Origin: Ixodes scapularis
Lineage: Eukaryota > Arthropoda > Arachnida > Ixodida > Ixodidae
DNA length: 64,000 nucleotides
Assembly: GCF_016920785.2 (NCBI RefSeq)
Contig: NW_024609884.1
Location: 35,034,882 to 35,098,881, forward strand
Reading direction: 5' to 3'
The stretch's first letter is position 1. Each line of letters starts with the position of its first letter. Below the pieces are notes generated by a model. That model did not search any database. It saw nothing but the letters and a program-made list of their open reading frames with translations, and had not been told where the DNA came from. Of this stretch, positions 21,501 through 31,440 are shown in pieces. Position numbers and translations under genes: made by a program.

Positions 21501-24500
21501 TGCAATAACCTAGTAGACCCTTATGAAAAGGGTGCGCCATCAAGTAGCCGCTGCGCTAATTATCCGAGTCTGCAGTGTTTTGGCAAGTACTATCTGAGCA
21601 TGTATTTCTTGGACACGGCGGCTGTTCGGCGTGAACTCGGCTCAGCTCGCATCGAAAACGAGTGCTGCGTCAGCTTTCGGCAACAACTCGGACCCAATCG
21701 CACGTTTCGTGCCCAAAGAAATGGCGACCGTCGAGGTTGCTTCATGGGACTCTTGAAAAGGGTCTTCGGCGTAATCAATCGGCGCTTCAATAAACTCCAC
21801 TAACGCTCGGCGTAAATAAACAGACAACTGTGAACAAAAGCGCACGAAAGAGTAGCGAGGTACGAGTATAAGGAATGCTCGAGTCTTCCTGATCATAGAA
21901 CCCTCAAAAGTCGACGTTAAAATATTCACACTAGACTACATTCGTAACACCTCTGGCGGGCGCAGTAATTAGCAAAAACTAAAAAAAGATTACCATTAAA
22001 TGTTTAATATAAATTTCCAGGTTTCTTTTTTTTTTTTTTTTTGTCTTACCAACTTGTCAAAATTGTTAATTTTTTTAAAAGTATACTTGGTAAATATTTG
22101 TCGGGTGTGTTGCGATTACTCATTACTTGCTCCGAAATAACAAAAAAACAGTAACAAAAAAAAAAAGCAATACCAACTCGCCCAAGAATCCGCATTACTC
22201 AAGAAAATAGGTACGCGTTCCTGTTCGTACACATGCAAAAAAAAAAAATAAAAGTAGATACTATGTTACGGGGGGAAAAGTTACAGATTTTAAGTAACGG
22301 CGCTCCCTGTAACGCGCTCACCTATCTGTTCCTTTCTTTTTTTTCTTTTTTTTTTTTTTTGCCAGCAATTTCGGTTTTATAGATTGTAAAGTTGAGTATG
22401 ATAAAAACTCAACAAAACAATACTTGTATTTCCGCCAAACTTTTCTGTTTGCATCCGTTCGCATCTACTTTGGCTGGTTCGATCTCACTTGTTGCGTAAG
22501 CACGAATGGGTGACCTTGGTCCAGTTGTAACAGTGCACAAACAAAAGTCATAATGATGTTGACGCTTGCATTCGTTACCAATGTTTATATCGTCCTTGCA
22601 TTATAAAAATATATATTGACTATTAGAACCATCGAACTCTGTTTTAACAAATAAAAAAACAAAGCCTATATGGGACATTTGAATAAACTAGTATTAACCA
22701 TCTTGGCTTTGATCGATCTTCATATCCTCCTTAGTAAAATACTTTCCCTCGAGTCAGACTCCCAATTTAGTGTAACCCAGAAAATTTAGATGCACAAAAA
22801 TGTCGAACCTCGCAGCATAAATGCCATCGTCTCACGCAAACTATTGAGGCTTACGGTTTATTCGTTAATAACTGCAACTCAAATATTCGAGTGAACTGTC
22901 TCTTTTTCGTGACGAGACCCTGCTCAACTCGCAGGAATCTAGTGGAGTATGAAAAATGCATTGCACAAAGCGGTCGTCCACCTCGTGTGATGCGCACACC
23001 GACGTTCTCGCGGCTCCGCAGGAACAATTAGGGCTGCTCCTGCATGTGGCGGCGAGAACAGATGTGCGCAACAGACGATCGAAAGAAGAAGACAAACTTG
23101 ACAAAAATCTCCGAGTGCCGTAAACAGCGAGACGGACGGCGTATCGGTTCGGCCTTGTGTCGTTCCTGGAAGCTGCTACACTCCGTTTCACTTGTCGATG
23201 GAGCGCAGAGAAGGCGCTACGAGCCCTCCCAGCCAATCCAGTGCCGTGTGGGTATCACGTGACCTTCGGGAGGGGCGCAGCGACGTGCCGGGTGCGTAGT
23301 CACGTGACAATGTTCGCAGTGCTGGAATGGCCCGGATGATTCGTATATAGCGTCACGCTGCAGTCAACCGGGGGGTGAAACGGAGCAGAGCAGCAAGGCG
23401 ACTGAAATGGAGGGACGACGTTTGAAAGCAACAAGAAGGAGTTCGTCTGATACCCTAGTTACACGGGCGCTTTCAACTGCCATTGAGTCAACGACAGTTG
23501 ACTCAATCGCGATCGGCCGGAGTTACACGGCGGCGCCAACTGTCATCGAGCCGCTAATGACAGTTGAGTTCAACTGAGCTCCCCTACCTCAGTTCAACTG
23601 AACGGACTTCCCCAACTGAGGTAAAATGGCGCCTGTCCGCGGGACCGCTGCCGCCGACCATCGTTTCCGAGGCACTTACTGTTTCGGAATGCAGGGGGAG
23701 GCGTCTAAAAAGAATCGTAGCAGCAAAATATCCGGGAAGGAATAGCTTTAGGCGTCCGAGCTGCCGCTAAAACAATTCCGGCTAGCCGGCAAGCCACCAA
23801 ACGAGCGAAGATGGCGGCGGGACCAGCTGTGTGAATGGACAGATAGCAGTGGGTGCACCCATCGTAGCGGGTGGTAGCTAGCTCCACCTAGCCTGAAATA
23901 TGCGCAACTTAGCCCTGAATCTGCTTTGGTACTGATGTAAACGCCGCTAAAAAGCAACAAGGTAATGAACATAATGTACGATATACTTATTGTAAATAAA
24001 ATATGTTTCTCCGAGTAGATTACTTTAACAATTAGACCGATCACGTGGCACAAGAACTTGCTTCGTTTTAGCTTCAACTGGGTTCTAGAGAGCCGTGTAA
24101 CACCATCTCAGTTCAGTTCGGTTCAATCACAGTTGAAGCCGATAACTGTGATTGAACTCAACGACAGTTCAAAGCGCCCGTGTAACTAGGGTATGACACA
24201 GAGCACTCAAGTGTAACTTTGGTAGAGCGCTCCACTGAACATGAAGAGGTCCCGGGTTCGATACCCGGACCAGGCGGATTTTTTCGGTCGCGCACCAGTC
24301 ACCTAGAGCTGTGTTTGGAGGTTTGCGTTTGTCCTTTGTCCCTCTTTTTCCCGTTTTCCAGGGAATATTTTCGTCAAGTGTAAGTTATTTGACATTTCTC
24401 GCATACGAACTGCAAATGGTGAAGAACGCTGTGTTTTGTGAAGCGACTGGAATAAACAGAAACAAAAAGAAATGAAGACATGGCGTGAAACAAGACGCTC

Positions 24501-27485
24501 CTCTTGACAATTTACGAAAACGAAGTGTCTAGCGTTATGTCCGACGTAACCCAAGTTACGTCCAAATCTCCGCCTTCCTTAGGTTCACGGGGGAGAGAGA
24601 GGAGGACGGGCGAAGGTTAGGTATACGCGTTTCAGTGCTCCGTCCGGACATAACGCTAGCCACAGCGTAACAAAGATCCAGGTAAAAAAAGTAGAAAAAA
24701 AAAAAAAAAAAAAAAAAAAAAGTGCTCTGTTTTTATCTGTTCCGCCTCCGCGGACTCGTGATTATTTCGTTACATTTTTTTTTTTTTTCCCTCGATGAAA
24801 ATTTGCGTTCATTGCAGAGAAGAAGAGCCTATGCAATGAAAGCGACGTCCGCGAAAATTTCGAAAGCCTCTCAGTTTGCCTCCAAGGTCTTAGCGCAACT
24901 TAGATAGAATGAATGCGAATAATTCTTCCATTACGGAGTCAAGGCCGCCAGTCAGTGAGATGGAGAATAGGCGTCCATCTAGAACAATAAAACTTTTTTT
25001 TCCCCTTCGTATATTTCCTATCCGAAATTTTCTGTCTCTGTGCATTTTTCCTCCGGAAACTTTCGGCGGGGATGGCTTCTGACTACCAGTGCGTTCTTTC
25101 TTGTACTCTCGACGGAAACTCGTTTCGGTGACGCGCGTGTATTGTGACGCAATCCAGCCGAGTGCCCCTGCGGTTCGGCGCCATTTACTAGATGAAGGAC
25201 CTTGCGACAGTGAGCCGGAAAACTTGTCAATAGACGGGGTTGGTTAATCGAGTGGCGAGGCCGCCTGCGGAACTCAGTCTAGTACCTAGATTAATTGACT
25301 TAGTGGGATGCAGCAGTCTTGGCATGGTGGCAAGCCAAGGCCACGCCCGTGGTCAAGCGGGACATAAAATAAGTTTTACCGTTGTGTCGTTTCGTCTAGT
25401 GTTGGTTGTGCGCATTACTGTGGTCCCTTCACGGTTTGCTGGCAGTTTTAAAAATGAACCCGGTACTTTTAAAACGAATGTCTCTAAAGCAGGGTCGGGC
25501 ATCTCTTCGATCCTGTCGCGTAAAAGCCGTATGCACCCTAAAAGGTCACCTAGAATTTATATATTAAAGAGTGGGGCTAAAAGCGATTTTTTCTGATATT
25601 CAAGAAACCGGCACGCACGGCATAGTATACTTCCGCACAAGTTTATTCTCAGCTAGATGCGCGCTAAGGCGATTCCCATTCCGGCTTTTGGCGACGCACG
25701 AGCGACCAAAAGCGTTGCTTTGGTCGGTCTTCTATGATTGGACAAACGCTATGGCGTCACTATATGTCAGCGGCACCCGGGGGGCGGCACCCGGGGGGCG
25801 GCCCGCGGCGGCCCGCCGCGACACCCCCCTTCCCACCCGCGCTCTCGTGGCCTGCTTAAAGGCCCTTTCGTGAAAAGTTTCGTTGCACTAATTACACTCA
25901 GGTCATTAACTTATATGTCCGTGTTAGCCTTTTCCTTTCAAGACTGAATAGCGCTCCAGAACACCCTGTGTACACCGTTGCACAAAGGGCTCTCGACAGC
26001 TGCCATCTTCTTACGCACTAAGAAATCTAGAGCAACTACTCTCCCGCAGAGCGCGTCACCAAAAAAAAAAAAAAAAAAAAAAAAAAGAAAAAAAAAGTTC
26101 AGCTTTTCTATTTTCGTGAAGAAGAAAGACCAGCGGAGCTGTACTCGATACACTGTGTGCTTCTTCGTCGTCGTCTGTTTTTCGCGCTGTTTCCTACGAT
26201 GAATTCCCACCAACGCGCCCAACTATCCATTCTTCTACTATAGCTGGAAAGGTGGCCGCCATCTACGAGCGACGGCGGAAACCATACTGGTTGTGTGCTT
26301 GCCACCGACGCTTATAGATGGCGGTAGCTGTCCAGGTAGGTTTATGTCGACATACACGGACACGATCCTGGGGAACCTAGCCCCTTAACAGCTCCGCTAT
26401 AAAAAGGCCCGGGAGTCTACTTTCCCGCACAACACTCGGAGAGCCAGCACCGCAACTTACGGAGGCAGCTCAGCGAATGAAGATGCCGAAACATATGTTT
26501 ACACCAAAAAACGCAGTCTGAGTTGTGACATTAAGCAATGCAAGCGTGACGTTTTGCATTGCTTAATGTCACAACTCAAACTGCGTTTTTTTTTTTTTTT
26601 TGTCGAAACATATGTTTTGACGTCGTCATTCGCTGAGCTACTTCCGTAAGTTGCGGTGATTCGCTCCCGGAGTGTTGTGCGAGAAAGTAGACTGGCGAGC
26701 TTTTTTTTTTTTAGAGTGTCGGGAGAGTCAATCGCTAGCCCGTCCTCGGGCCCTACCTACACGGCGGGACCAAGTGGGACGAGGGGGGGATAGGGATATC
26801 TGATATTTCCGTCTGCTGCGATTGGCCAGCTCCGCACCGCTGACCAATCGCAGCAGGCGGCGATGTCCCGGTCGCAATGGGTCCCGCTTGGTCCCGCCGT
26901 GTAGAGCACGGCCCTTGGGCTCGCCATGCCCTGCGTTTTTGAAGCTCCCTGACGTCACGCCGCGGCGGTGGCGCTGCTGTCGGCACTGCGCGTGCGCAGA
27001 AGCTTCGCCTCAGGCGAATCTGGTTTCTGCGCGCGCGTATCGTGTCCGCACCCGGTGTGGGCAGACGCGGACTCGTTTATAAAGGAAAAATCGTAAGGGT
27101 GCAGGCGAGCTGGTGAATATTAACCATGTTGAATTAACCATTGAGACATCGTCCTGTCATTGAGACGTCGTCCTGTCTATTTTCTGTCCCTTCTACGTTT
27201 TGATGTTTCTTCTCTACCCCAGTCTCAGGTTAATTCAACATCGTTTATAAACAGGGTGTTGGTCAGTAGACACTCACCGGTCATGCAGAGGGTAGCCCCT
27301 GCGAGACTGAAGGGCCAGGAAGCCTTCTCGTAGCTGCACTCGAATGTTCGCACCATGGCAACGTAGAGGACGCCTCCGGCGCGGAAGAAGCCCAGAACGA
27401 ACAGGTTGATCCAGAAGACTGCGGCCACGATAAGGAGGCCGTGCATCTGGCGGTGGCGCAGTGCGGGCTTCTTGGAGAGTCCCAT
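15367..27485 (-). CDS. SLC16/MCT-type monocarboxylate transporter, 4 coding exons, 565 aa
   Basis: Spliced CDS of exons 27485-27278, 20256-20113, 19147-17963 and 15527-15367 (208, 144, 1185 and 161 nt). Every junction is GT-AG and phase 1, and the total of 1698 nt gives 565 residues plus stop. The product is a Major Facilitator Superfamily protein with about 12 TM segments, expected to move monocarboxylates or similar anions across the plasma membrane. The TM4-5 motif CFEKHRAIACGVAYSGS (135-151) matches the MCT family signature. TM2 carries ASWPFSL and TM8 carries DLLSKPIPG. Oddities: the TM1 D-G-G-W-G-W type motif is absent, and the TM8 Asp/Arg pair of vertebrate MCTs appears as Asp414/Lys418. 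The loop between TM6 and TM7 (about 194-365) is long and Ser-rich. Start ATG 27485 has G at -3 and +4 with an in-frame stop upstream in the same exon. The substrate cannot be told from sequence; orphan arthropod SLC16 is the safest name. Confidence 0.9.
15528..16707. other. MCT intron 3, repeat-poor part
   Basis: Intron downstream of exon 3 on the minus strand. A run at 15723-15742, AT-rich at 16180-16260, then G20 at 16691-16710. No exon-like segment seen. Confidence 0.6.
16711..16985 (+). mobile_element. SINE family S in MCT intron 3
   Basis: Plus-strand copy of the SINE at 46262-46530, with CTCGGAGCA..TGGAGCGAAAGCTC, CCTGGGTTCAA, GTGATGCACGTTAAAGACC and TGCACTGACTAAATTGCTC. The head resembles a class II (Ser/Leu) tRNA. 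Inserted antisense to the transporter gene. Confidence 0.75.
17125..17256. mobile_element. foldback MITE F3, TA-flanked
   Basis: TA at 17123-17124 and 17257-17258. Ends GGCACTTTTAGTACATCG and, reversed, GAAAGTTTTAGTAGATCG; arms extend through TTTTCA..GGCC. 132 bp, within MCT intron 3. Confidence 0.75.
17963..19147 (-). CDS. MCT coding exon 3 (TM4 to TM11)
   Basis: 1185-nt exon coding residues 118-512 and the first base of Gly513. Acceptor is cttacag before 19147; donor is ATAG|gtgagg after 17963. It carries the family signature after TM4, TM5-6, the long Ser-rich loop, TM7-10 and TM11 ending MRPFIIG. The open frame runs past both splice sites, but those extensions lose the family match. Asp414 and Lys418 in TM8 lie here. 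Confidence 0.92.
19148..20112. other. MCT intron 2
   Basis: 0.96-kb intron between exons 2 and 3 (minus strand), GT at 20112-20111 and AG at 19149-19148. Contains an A run at 19494-19511. No repeat family recognised. Confidence 0.75.
20113..20256 (-). CDS. MCT coding exon 2 (end of TM2 to TM4)
   Basis: 144-nt exon with acceptor ttgcag before 20256 and donor G|gtaagtat after 20113. It encodes residues 70-117: GPFASALSRL, then TM3 (about 82-100) and the first part of TM4. It joins exon 1 as T-G-P and exon 3 as V-Y-G-I-G, both as expected for MCT proteins. The 7-kb intron upstream is full of repeats. Confidence 0.9.
20299..20323 (+). repeat. (ATCAA)n microsatellite
   Basis: Five-base unit repeated about five times; read on the minus strand it follows an AATAAA-like motif, as at a LINE 3' tail. 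Confidence 0.7.
20685..20757 (+). repeat. 46-bp-period direct duplication
   Basis: The 27-bp segment beginning ATTTCATAAGCAAACC occurs at 20685 and again at 20731 without mismatch. Confidence 0.85.
20929..21089. mobile_element. foldback MITE F4, TA-flanked
   Basis: TA at 20927-20928 and 21090-21091. Ends GGGAGTTTTCGTAGAGCG and, reversed, GAGAGTTTTCGTAGATCG; GC-rich self-complementary middle. In MCT intron 1. Confidence 0.75.
21092..23450. other. MCT intron 1, unclassified part
   Basis: No exon seen. T runs at 22026-22042 and 22355-22362. 23235-23310 resembles 31040-31110 (CCAGTGCCGTGT, TCACGTGACCTTCG), a short dispersed repeat. Confidence 0.5.
23453..24191. mobile_element. 739-bp TA-flanked element with subterminal repeats
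   Basis: TA at 23451-23452 and 24192-24193. Both ends start CCCTAGTTACACGGGCGCTT. Each end is followed by many GTTGA/TCAAC and CAACTG units in both orientations. No transposase. Located in MCT intron 1. Confidence 0.8.
24198..24330 (+). mobile_element. tRNA-derived SINE (family T) or tRNA pseudogene
   Basis: A-box-like TTTGGTAGAGCGCTCC and B-box CCCGGGTTCGATACCCGG are clear, followed by ACCAGGCGGA and a non-tRNA body. The 5' acceptor strand does not pair with the 3' side, so it is not a working tRNA. Inserted just outside the 739-bp element. Confidence 0.6.
24525..24663. mobile_element. small foldback MITE
   Basis: Ends GTGTCTAGCGTTATGTCCGA and, reversed, GTGGCTAGCGTTATGTCCGG, about 22-bp terminal inverted repeats around 95 bp. 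Confidence 0.6.
24664..26406. other. MCT intron 1, unclassified part
   Basis: A run at 24694-24720, T run at 24775-24789, A-rich tract at 26060-26096. A GC-rich tract at 25770-25835 holds GCGGCACCCGGGGG twice. No exon seen. Confidence 0.5.
26407..26700. mobile_element. long foldback element in MCT intron 1
   Basis: Arms of about 140 bp. GTCTACTTTC, CGCACAACACTC, CACCGCAACTTACGGA, CAGCGAATGA, CGAAACATATGTTT and GTGACATTAAGCAATGCAA all recur in reverse complement, around an 11-nt loop. A T run lengthens the right arm. Confidence 0.85.
27278..27485 (-). CDS. MCT coding exon 1 (TM1-TM2)
   Basis: Encodes residues 1-69 plus the first base of Gly70: a basic N-terminus, TM1 (about 15-37) and most of TM2 with ASWPFSLAGATLCMT. 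The 3' end is a strong donor (G|gtgagt, intron starting at 27277). The exon continues 5' as UTR to an acceptor at 27559. Reading upstream from the ATG, the same frame meets a TAG at the very start of the exon, so translation should begin at this ATG or at a codon after that stop. Confidence 0.88.
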
Positions 27486-27558
27486 CGCGCTGCTCGGGCG
27501 CCGTTCAGCGAGGAGGGAGTACTCTCGAACCCGGACCTGCCGAATTCCGAGTCCCTAC
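27486..27558 (-). other. 5' UTR part of MCT exon
   Basis: On the minus strand a T/C-rich tract of about 20 nt ends in caccag just above 27558, a good splice acceptor. The 73 nt between it and the ATG would be 5' UTR, implying at least one upstream non-coding exon at higher coordinates. An alternative acceptor (ggcag, about 19 nt further in) would leave an in-frame N-terminal extension open, but it lacks the pyrimidine tract. Confidence 0.55.
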
Positions 27559-27699
27559 CTGGTGAAAGCGGGAGGAAAAAAAAACGTCGGTGTCGGTTGA
27601 CGTCCGTACACAGTCAACTTTTAGGACTTGGATTAGCGAACGACCGAGTAAACAACACTTCAGGGTTGTTTTTTTTTTTTTCCTGTTTTTTTTTTTTTT

Positions 27700-28375
27700 T
27701 TTAAGGAAGTTAAAAAAATACTTTAAAAAAAACGAGTTTGAATATCACGTTCGTGTTCCCCGAAGATACTCCTAAACGCGAGAAAACTCGAAAAACCTCC
27801 GACCAATCGTTACGTCATGAAACAATCTTTCGGCCGCCAAGCGCGTGTCGCTCGTATGGGCAGGGCGTGGAATTGCAAGCTTGCCAGGTATACTCCCCCG
27901 CGCTGACAGCAGTCGTGACGTATTTTTCTGACCTTTTTTGAAATTAGCAGGAGTGCGCGTGCATAGCTTTGATAGGCGCTGAGGATGCGCGAGAGCGGAG
28001 ATTCCGGAAACTCAGGATGTGACGCCACGCTCTTACCGCTCATTCACACTGAAAGCGGATCCGCGTTCGCAAAGCGGTTGCGAACGCGGTTGTATAAAGA
28101 TCCAGTACAATTGCACGCGCACTCGATGACATCCAGTGCCGGTGCAATTGCACTGGATCTTTATACAACCGCGTTCGCAACCGCTTTGCGAACGCGGATC
28201 CGCTTCCAGTGTGAATGAACGGTCAGAAGGAGGGGATTCAGCGTTACTTTTAAAATTATTTTCTGCAGCCTCCGTGCACCGAATTGAAAAATAATCTCGA
28301 CATTCGTGATTCTGCATACCGAATAAAGACGACTTAAGTGTTTTTCCTCAAACACAGAACCGCTTCAGTATCCCT
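27700..28375 (+). repeat. dispersed repeat Q, copy A (carries an insertion)
   Basis: Matches 63038-63495 in inverted orientation: CCTCCGACCAATCGTTACGT, CTTTCGGCCGCCAAG, GCATAGCTTTGATAGGCGCT, CGGAGATTCCGGAAACTCAG and TTTTCTGCAGCCTCCGTGCA. TTAA follows the right end at 28376-28379. A foldback at 28036-28222 interrupts it. Left boundary approximate, in a T-rich tract. Confidence 0.7.
28036..28222. mobile_element. foldback element inserted in repeat Q
   Basis: Arms of about 80 bp start CCGCTCATTCACACTG and reversed CCGTTCATTCACACTG, then GGATCCGCGTTCGCAAAGCG and GTTGTATAAAGATCCAGT in both arms. The second copy of repeat Q (63038-63495) lacks it. Confidence 0.85.
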
Positions 28376-28915
28376 TTAACTGCAGGCTTGTCCGTTCAAT
28401 TTAGTCCGCTCGTAAGGACTTCCGATCGCGAGCACTTAGCACGTGGGATTCGGTTTGACGTACGCTTCTGCATACTAAGAAGCAGCGCTGCCCCTGCTTT
28501 CTCGCTCGCTTTCCTTTCATCTCACAGGGTTTCCCCCTCTGATAAGCGAGTGCGTTTCCGGAGGTTACGTGGATTACAGCGTAAAGTGAAATAACTCCGG
28601 CAGTGGAGTAGGGTTGAATGTGCGCACACCAAGCTTCCTTTTGCGCTGTATTTAGTGCCGTGTAAGTTTGAAATCTTCATCCCTTCTCTGTTTGATAGCG
28701 CCAAAGTATGCCCCATTAGCACGGCGAACTGCACGTTGTGCTATACCGTCTTACTTAGATTTGCAAAAGTTTATGTCCAAGGTGTGACACACTTGCGATT
28801 GGTCAGGGAGTGTATTACGACACTTGTAAAAAGTGTGGCACATTCCCCTTTGGTCAGGGTGCTCTTACATGAAATCCAGGATTATTATGTCCATTATTCC
28901 CGTTACAAAACTACA

Positions 28916-28950
28916 CTGTGCGAGCGCCACGTTCCGTGGCGTTCGCACAG
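28916..28950. repeat. 16-bp hairpin, 3-nt loop
   Basis: CTGTGCGAGCGCCACG, loop TTC, then the reverse complement with one mismatch. Confidence 0.7.
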
Positions 28951-29754
28951 CATTCGGTAACGAGGCTGCTCTTCTGCACCCTGTGCGTATACACTGTGCA
29001 ACACTGTTAGTGTGAACACGACATCCGCGCTTGTCTGCACTTTTTTCAAACAGAGTATTGACGGGTACCGATTTTCATAAAGGCGATCGGAAACGCGTTT
29101 GTACTGACTTCGTGGAACGACTCGCAACAGAACCTGACTCTCCTGGAAAAAATCATCAAATGTGACGAGACGTGCATTTTCTAGTACATGTTGGAAACAA
29201 AGGTACATTCTATGCACTAGAAACCTCCCACACCACTAAGAATTAAATGATAAGGCAAGAACTGTGGACAAGGTAAAGGAGAAAATGGCAGCGCTGCTGA
29301 ACGGGTTGACACATGACGGCCTGCATCAGTTTCCAACAATGAAAAATTTGTATGCAGCGGTGTAAAAATAGAGGAGGAGAGTAGGTTGAAGGGAATAACA
29401 GTTAGGTTATAATCTTGTAACAAAAATTCACACTTTTGCCACCATTCTTGTTATTTAATGATGACAGTGCCATTTTCAGGGCTTGTGCACGCGTGTGCTT
29501 TGCACGTTTTTCGAAGCAACGCGTGCCTGCTGAGCTGTGGAGATTGCAAGATGCGCTCTTGATTACTAAACATAGGACCCAATCTCTCCACTACCTTCAT
29601 TTATTTTCTCTCTCTTTAAACATAGGAATGGTGTATGCTCGATGAGAAACTTTGTTGCATTTCCGAAGAAAGGAGAAGTGCACGAGCACAGATTTAATCC
29701 GCTCTCAAGGTGCGTGAGCTCACGCGCTTCGGTACCTTTGATCGCATTGCCACA
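28951..29754. other. gene-free stretch
   Basis: No gene or classified repeat seen. Just upstream, 28780-28860 holds a degenerate duplication around TTGGTCAGGG. Confidence 0.45.
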
Positions 29755-30202
29755 TAAAGGCCGATTCACACAGCCCATATTCCTTACGTTACGTTACGTA
29801 AGCTTACGTACAAGCCACCGGGATATCTGTGCTTCATATCAAGCGTAGCTGCCAATTCGAGGAGGTATATCTGGCACGCGACATTCGAGACACGAATGTT
29901 TCGGTGACTTAGACGCAACGTAAGAAAACGGTGCTGTGTAGTGTGATAAGTTGAAGCGAGCTCAACTCCTTACCCTCCTTACGTTACGTTACGACCAGCC
30001 TTGTGTCCTTGGTTGCCACGGTGACTCACCGCCCTAGCTCGTCGTCGCCGAAACATTCGTGTTTCGAATGTCGCATGCCAGGCTATCTCCTTGAATTGGT
30101 AGCCAAGCTTAATACGAAGCACAGATTTCCCGGTGACCTAGACATAAGCTTTGGTAACGTAACGTAACGTAAGAAAACGTATATGTGTGAACCAGCATTT
30201 AA
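29755..30202. mobile_element. foldback element K2, about 450 bp
   Basis: Ends TAAAGGCCGATTCACAC and, reversed, TTAAATGCTGGTTCACAC. Both arms carry TTACGTTACGTTACG, a TCTGTGCTTC block, a CAATTC block and GCGACATTCGA..CACGAATG. The inner block is shared with 6064-6278, placing both in one family. Confidence 0.75.
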
Positions 30203-31282
30203 GCACGGCCTCTGGCCGCTGCTAGGGTGTCTCAATGTCCTGCTGTTTAGGGTGATGTCATGCTTTGTAGGATGACTTCAGCCTAAACTGGGCCTAAACA
30301 TGTCTGGGACTTCACTTATTTTCTTCGACGTCATTGCAAACACGCACATGTGAAGGCGACTAGGCGATGGATTTCAACTTTCACCGACCACCGCCAGGTG
30401 CCACACGACCGATCAGTAGCAAGACAACGTGTAAGCGCTTCAACGAATATCGCTAAAGAATTTTATACCTTTACAGTTAGGGCTGTGAAATGAATCTGTG
30501 CATCCATGAATCTATGCATATTTTGTTTAAGCAATGCTTTTGGGTACTTTATTCGAAAGTTATCTTTTATTACTTAAGTTATTTTCTATCAAACATGACC
30601 ACACCGGTGGCGCACGGAAATGCGAGTGACCACCTAGCTCTTCATGATCTTCGACTTTTTGTGTCCGGAGATCTCCTTTTATTTTTTTATGCAAAGTTTT
30701 TTTTTTAATACTATAAATTGGATGATGACGTAGAAATATCAAGGGAATTCAAAATGTCGACCATTTACCCACTGTTGCATCTTATCTGAAATCGTAGGCT
30801 CCCACTGCGTGGTGTAAACATCACCCCAATCTACATTGGCGTTGCAAACACCGAAGTCATCACCTGCGCGGCAACACTACTCTAGTCCAATGATGCTACC
30901 TAATTTTCCACCTATTCGTCAATTTCTTCTTTTTTTTTTTTTGACACGCCCGCCTTTGATTGGGGAATACGATTCCGTAACGTCGCCTGTTCCTATACAC
31001 TGTATTACCGGACCACAAAGTACGCTACAAGTTATACAAGTTAATCCAATGCCGTGTAAGTGTCACATGACTTTCGAGGGGGGCCGCAGTGATGCGTTGT
31101 CACTTGATACGTGGAACTGGGGCTTGTAACGTCCGCTACAGTTCAAAGTACTTGGAAAAGGCGTAGGGTGATGACTAGAGAAATGAATCGAACCATTTTT
31201 TTTTCAGCAGACTACTCGCAATAAAGTAGGTACTACCCAGGGAAGGTAGCGCAGTGCAGCGAAATCAACTGCATGACACCCT
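30203..31282. other. gene-free stretch
   Basis: No gene supported. T runs at 30699-30706 and 30930-30942; 31040-31110 resembles 23235-23310. Confidence 0.45.
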
Positions 31283-31440
31283 AAAAGCTCTGTTATACTC
31301 CAACGTTGAGTGCAGCGAACGCAGCGTAGCGCAGAACGTGGGCCTTTGATTGACCGGCGAGCAGGAACTCGATATCTGCGACCAATCGGTATATCCATGT
31401 GCGCCGCACTGCGCCGCGTTTGCTACGCTGCCCGTTTAGA
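31283..31440. repeat. weak foldback repeat
   Basis: CAGCGAACGCAGCGTAGCG at left pairs imperfectly with CGCGTTTGCTACGCTG at right. Left flank TAAAAGCTCTGTTATACTCC resembles 4339-4360. Confidence 0.4.

Noticed and set aside
24198..24280. Functional tRNA gene
   Set aside because: A and B boxes are present but the acceptor stem does not pair, and a SINE-like body follows.
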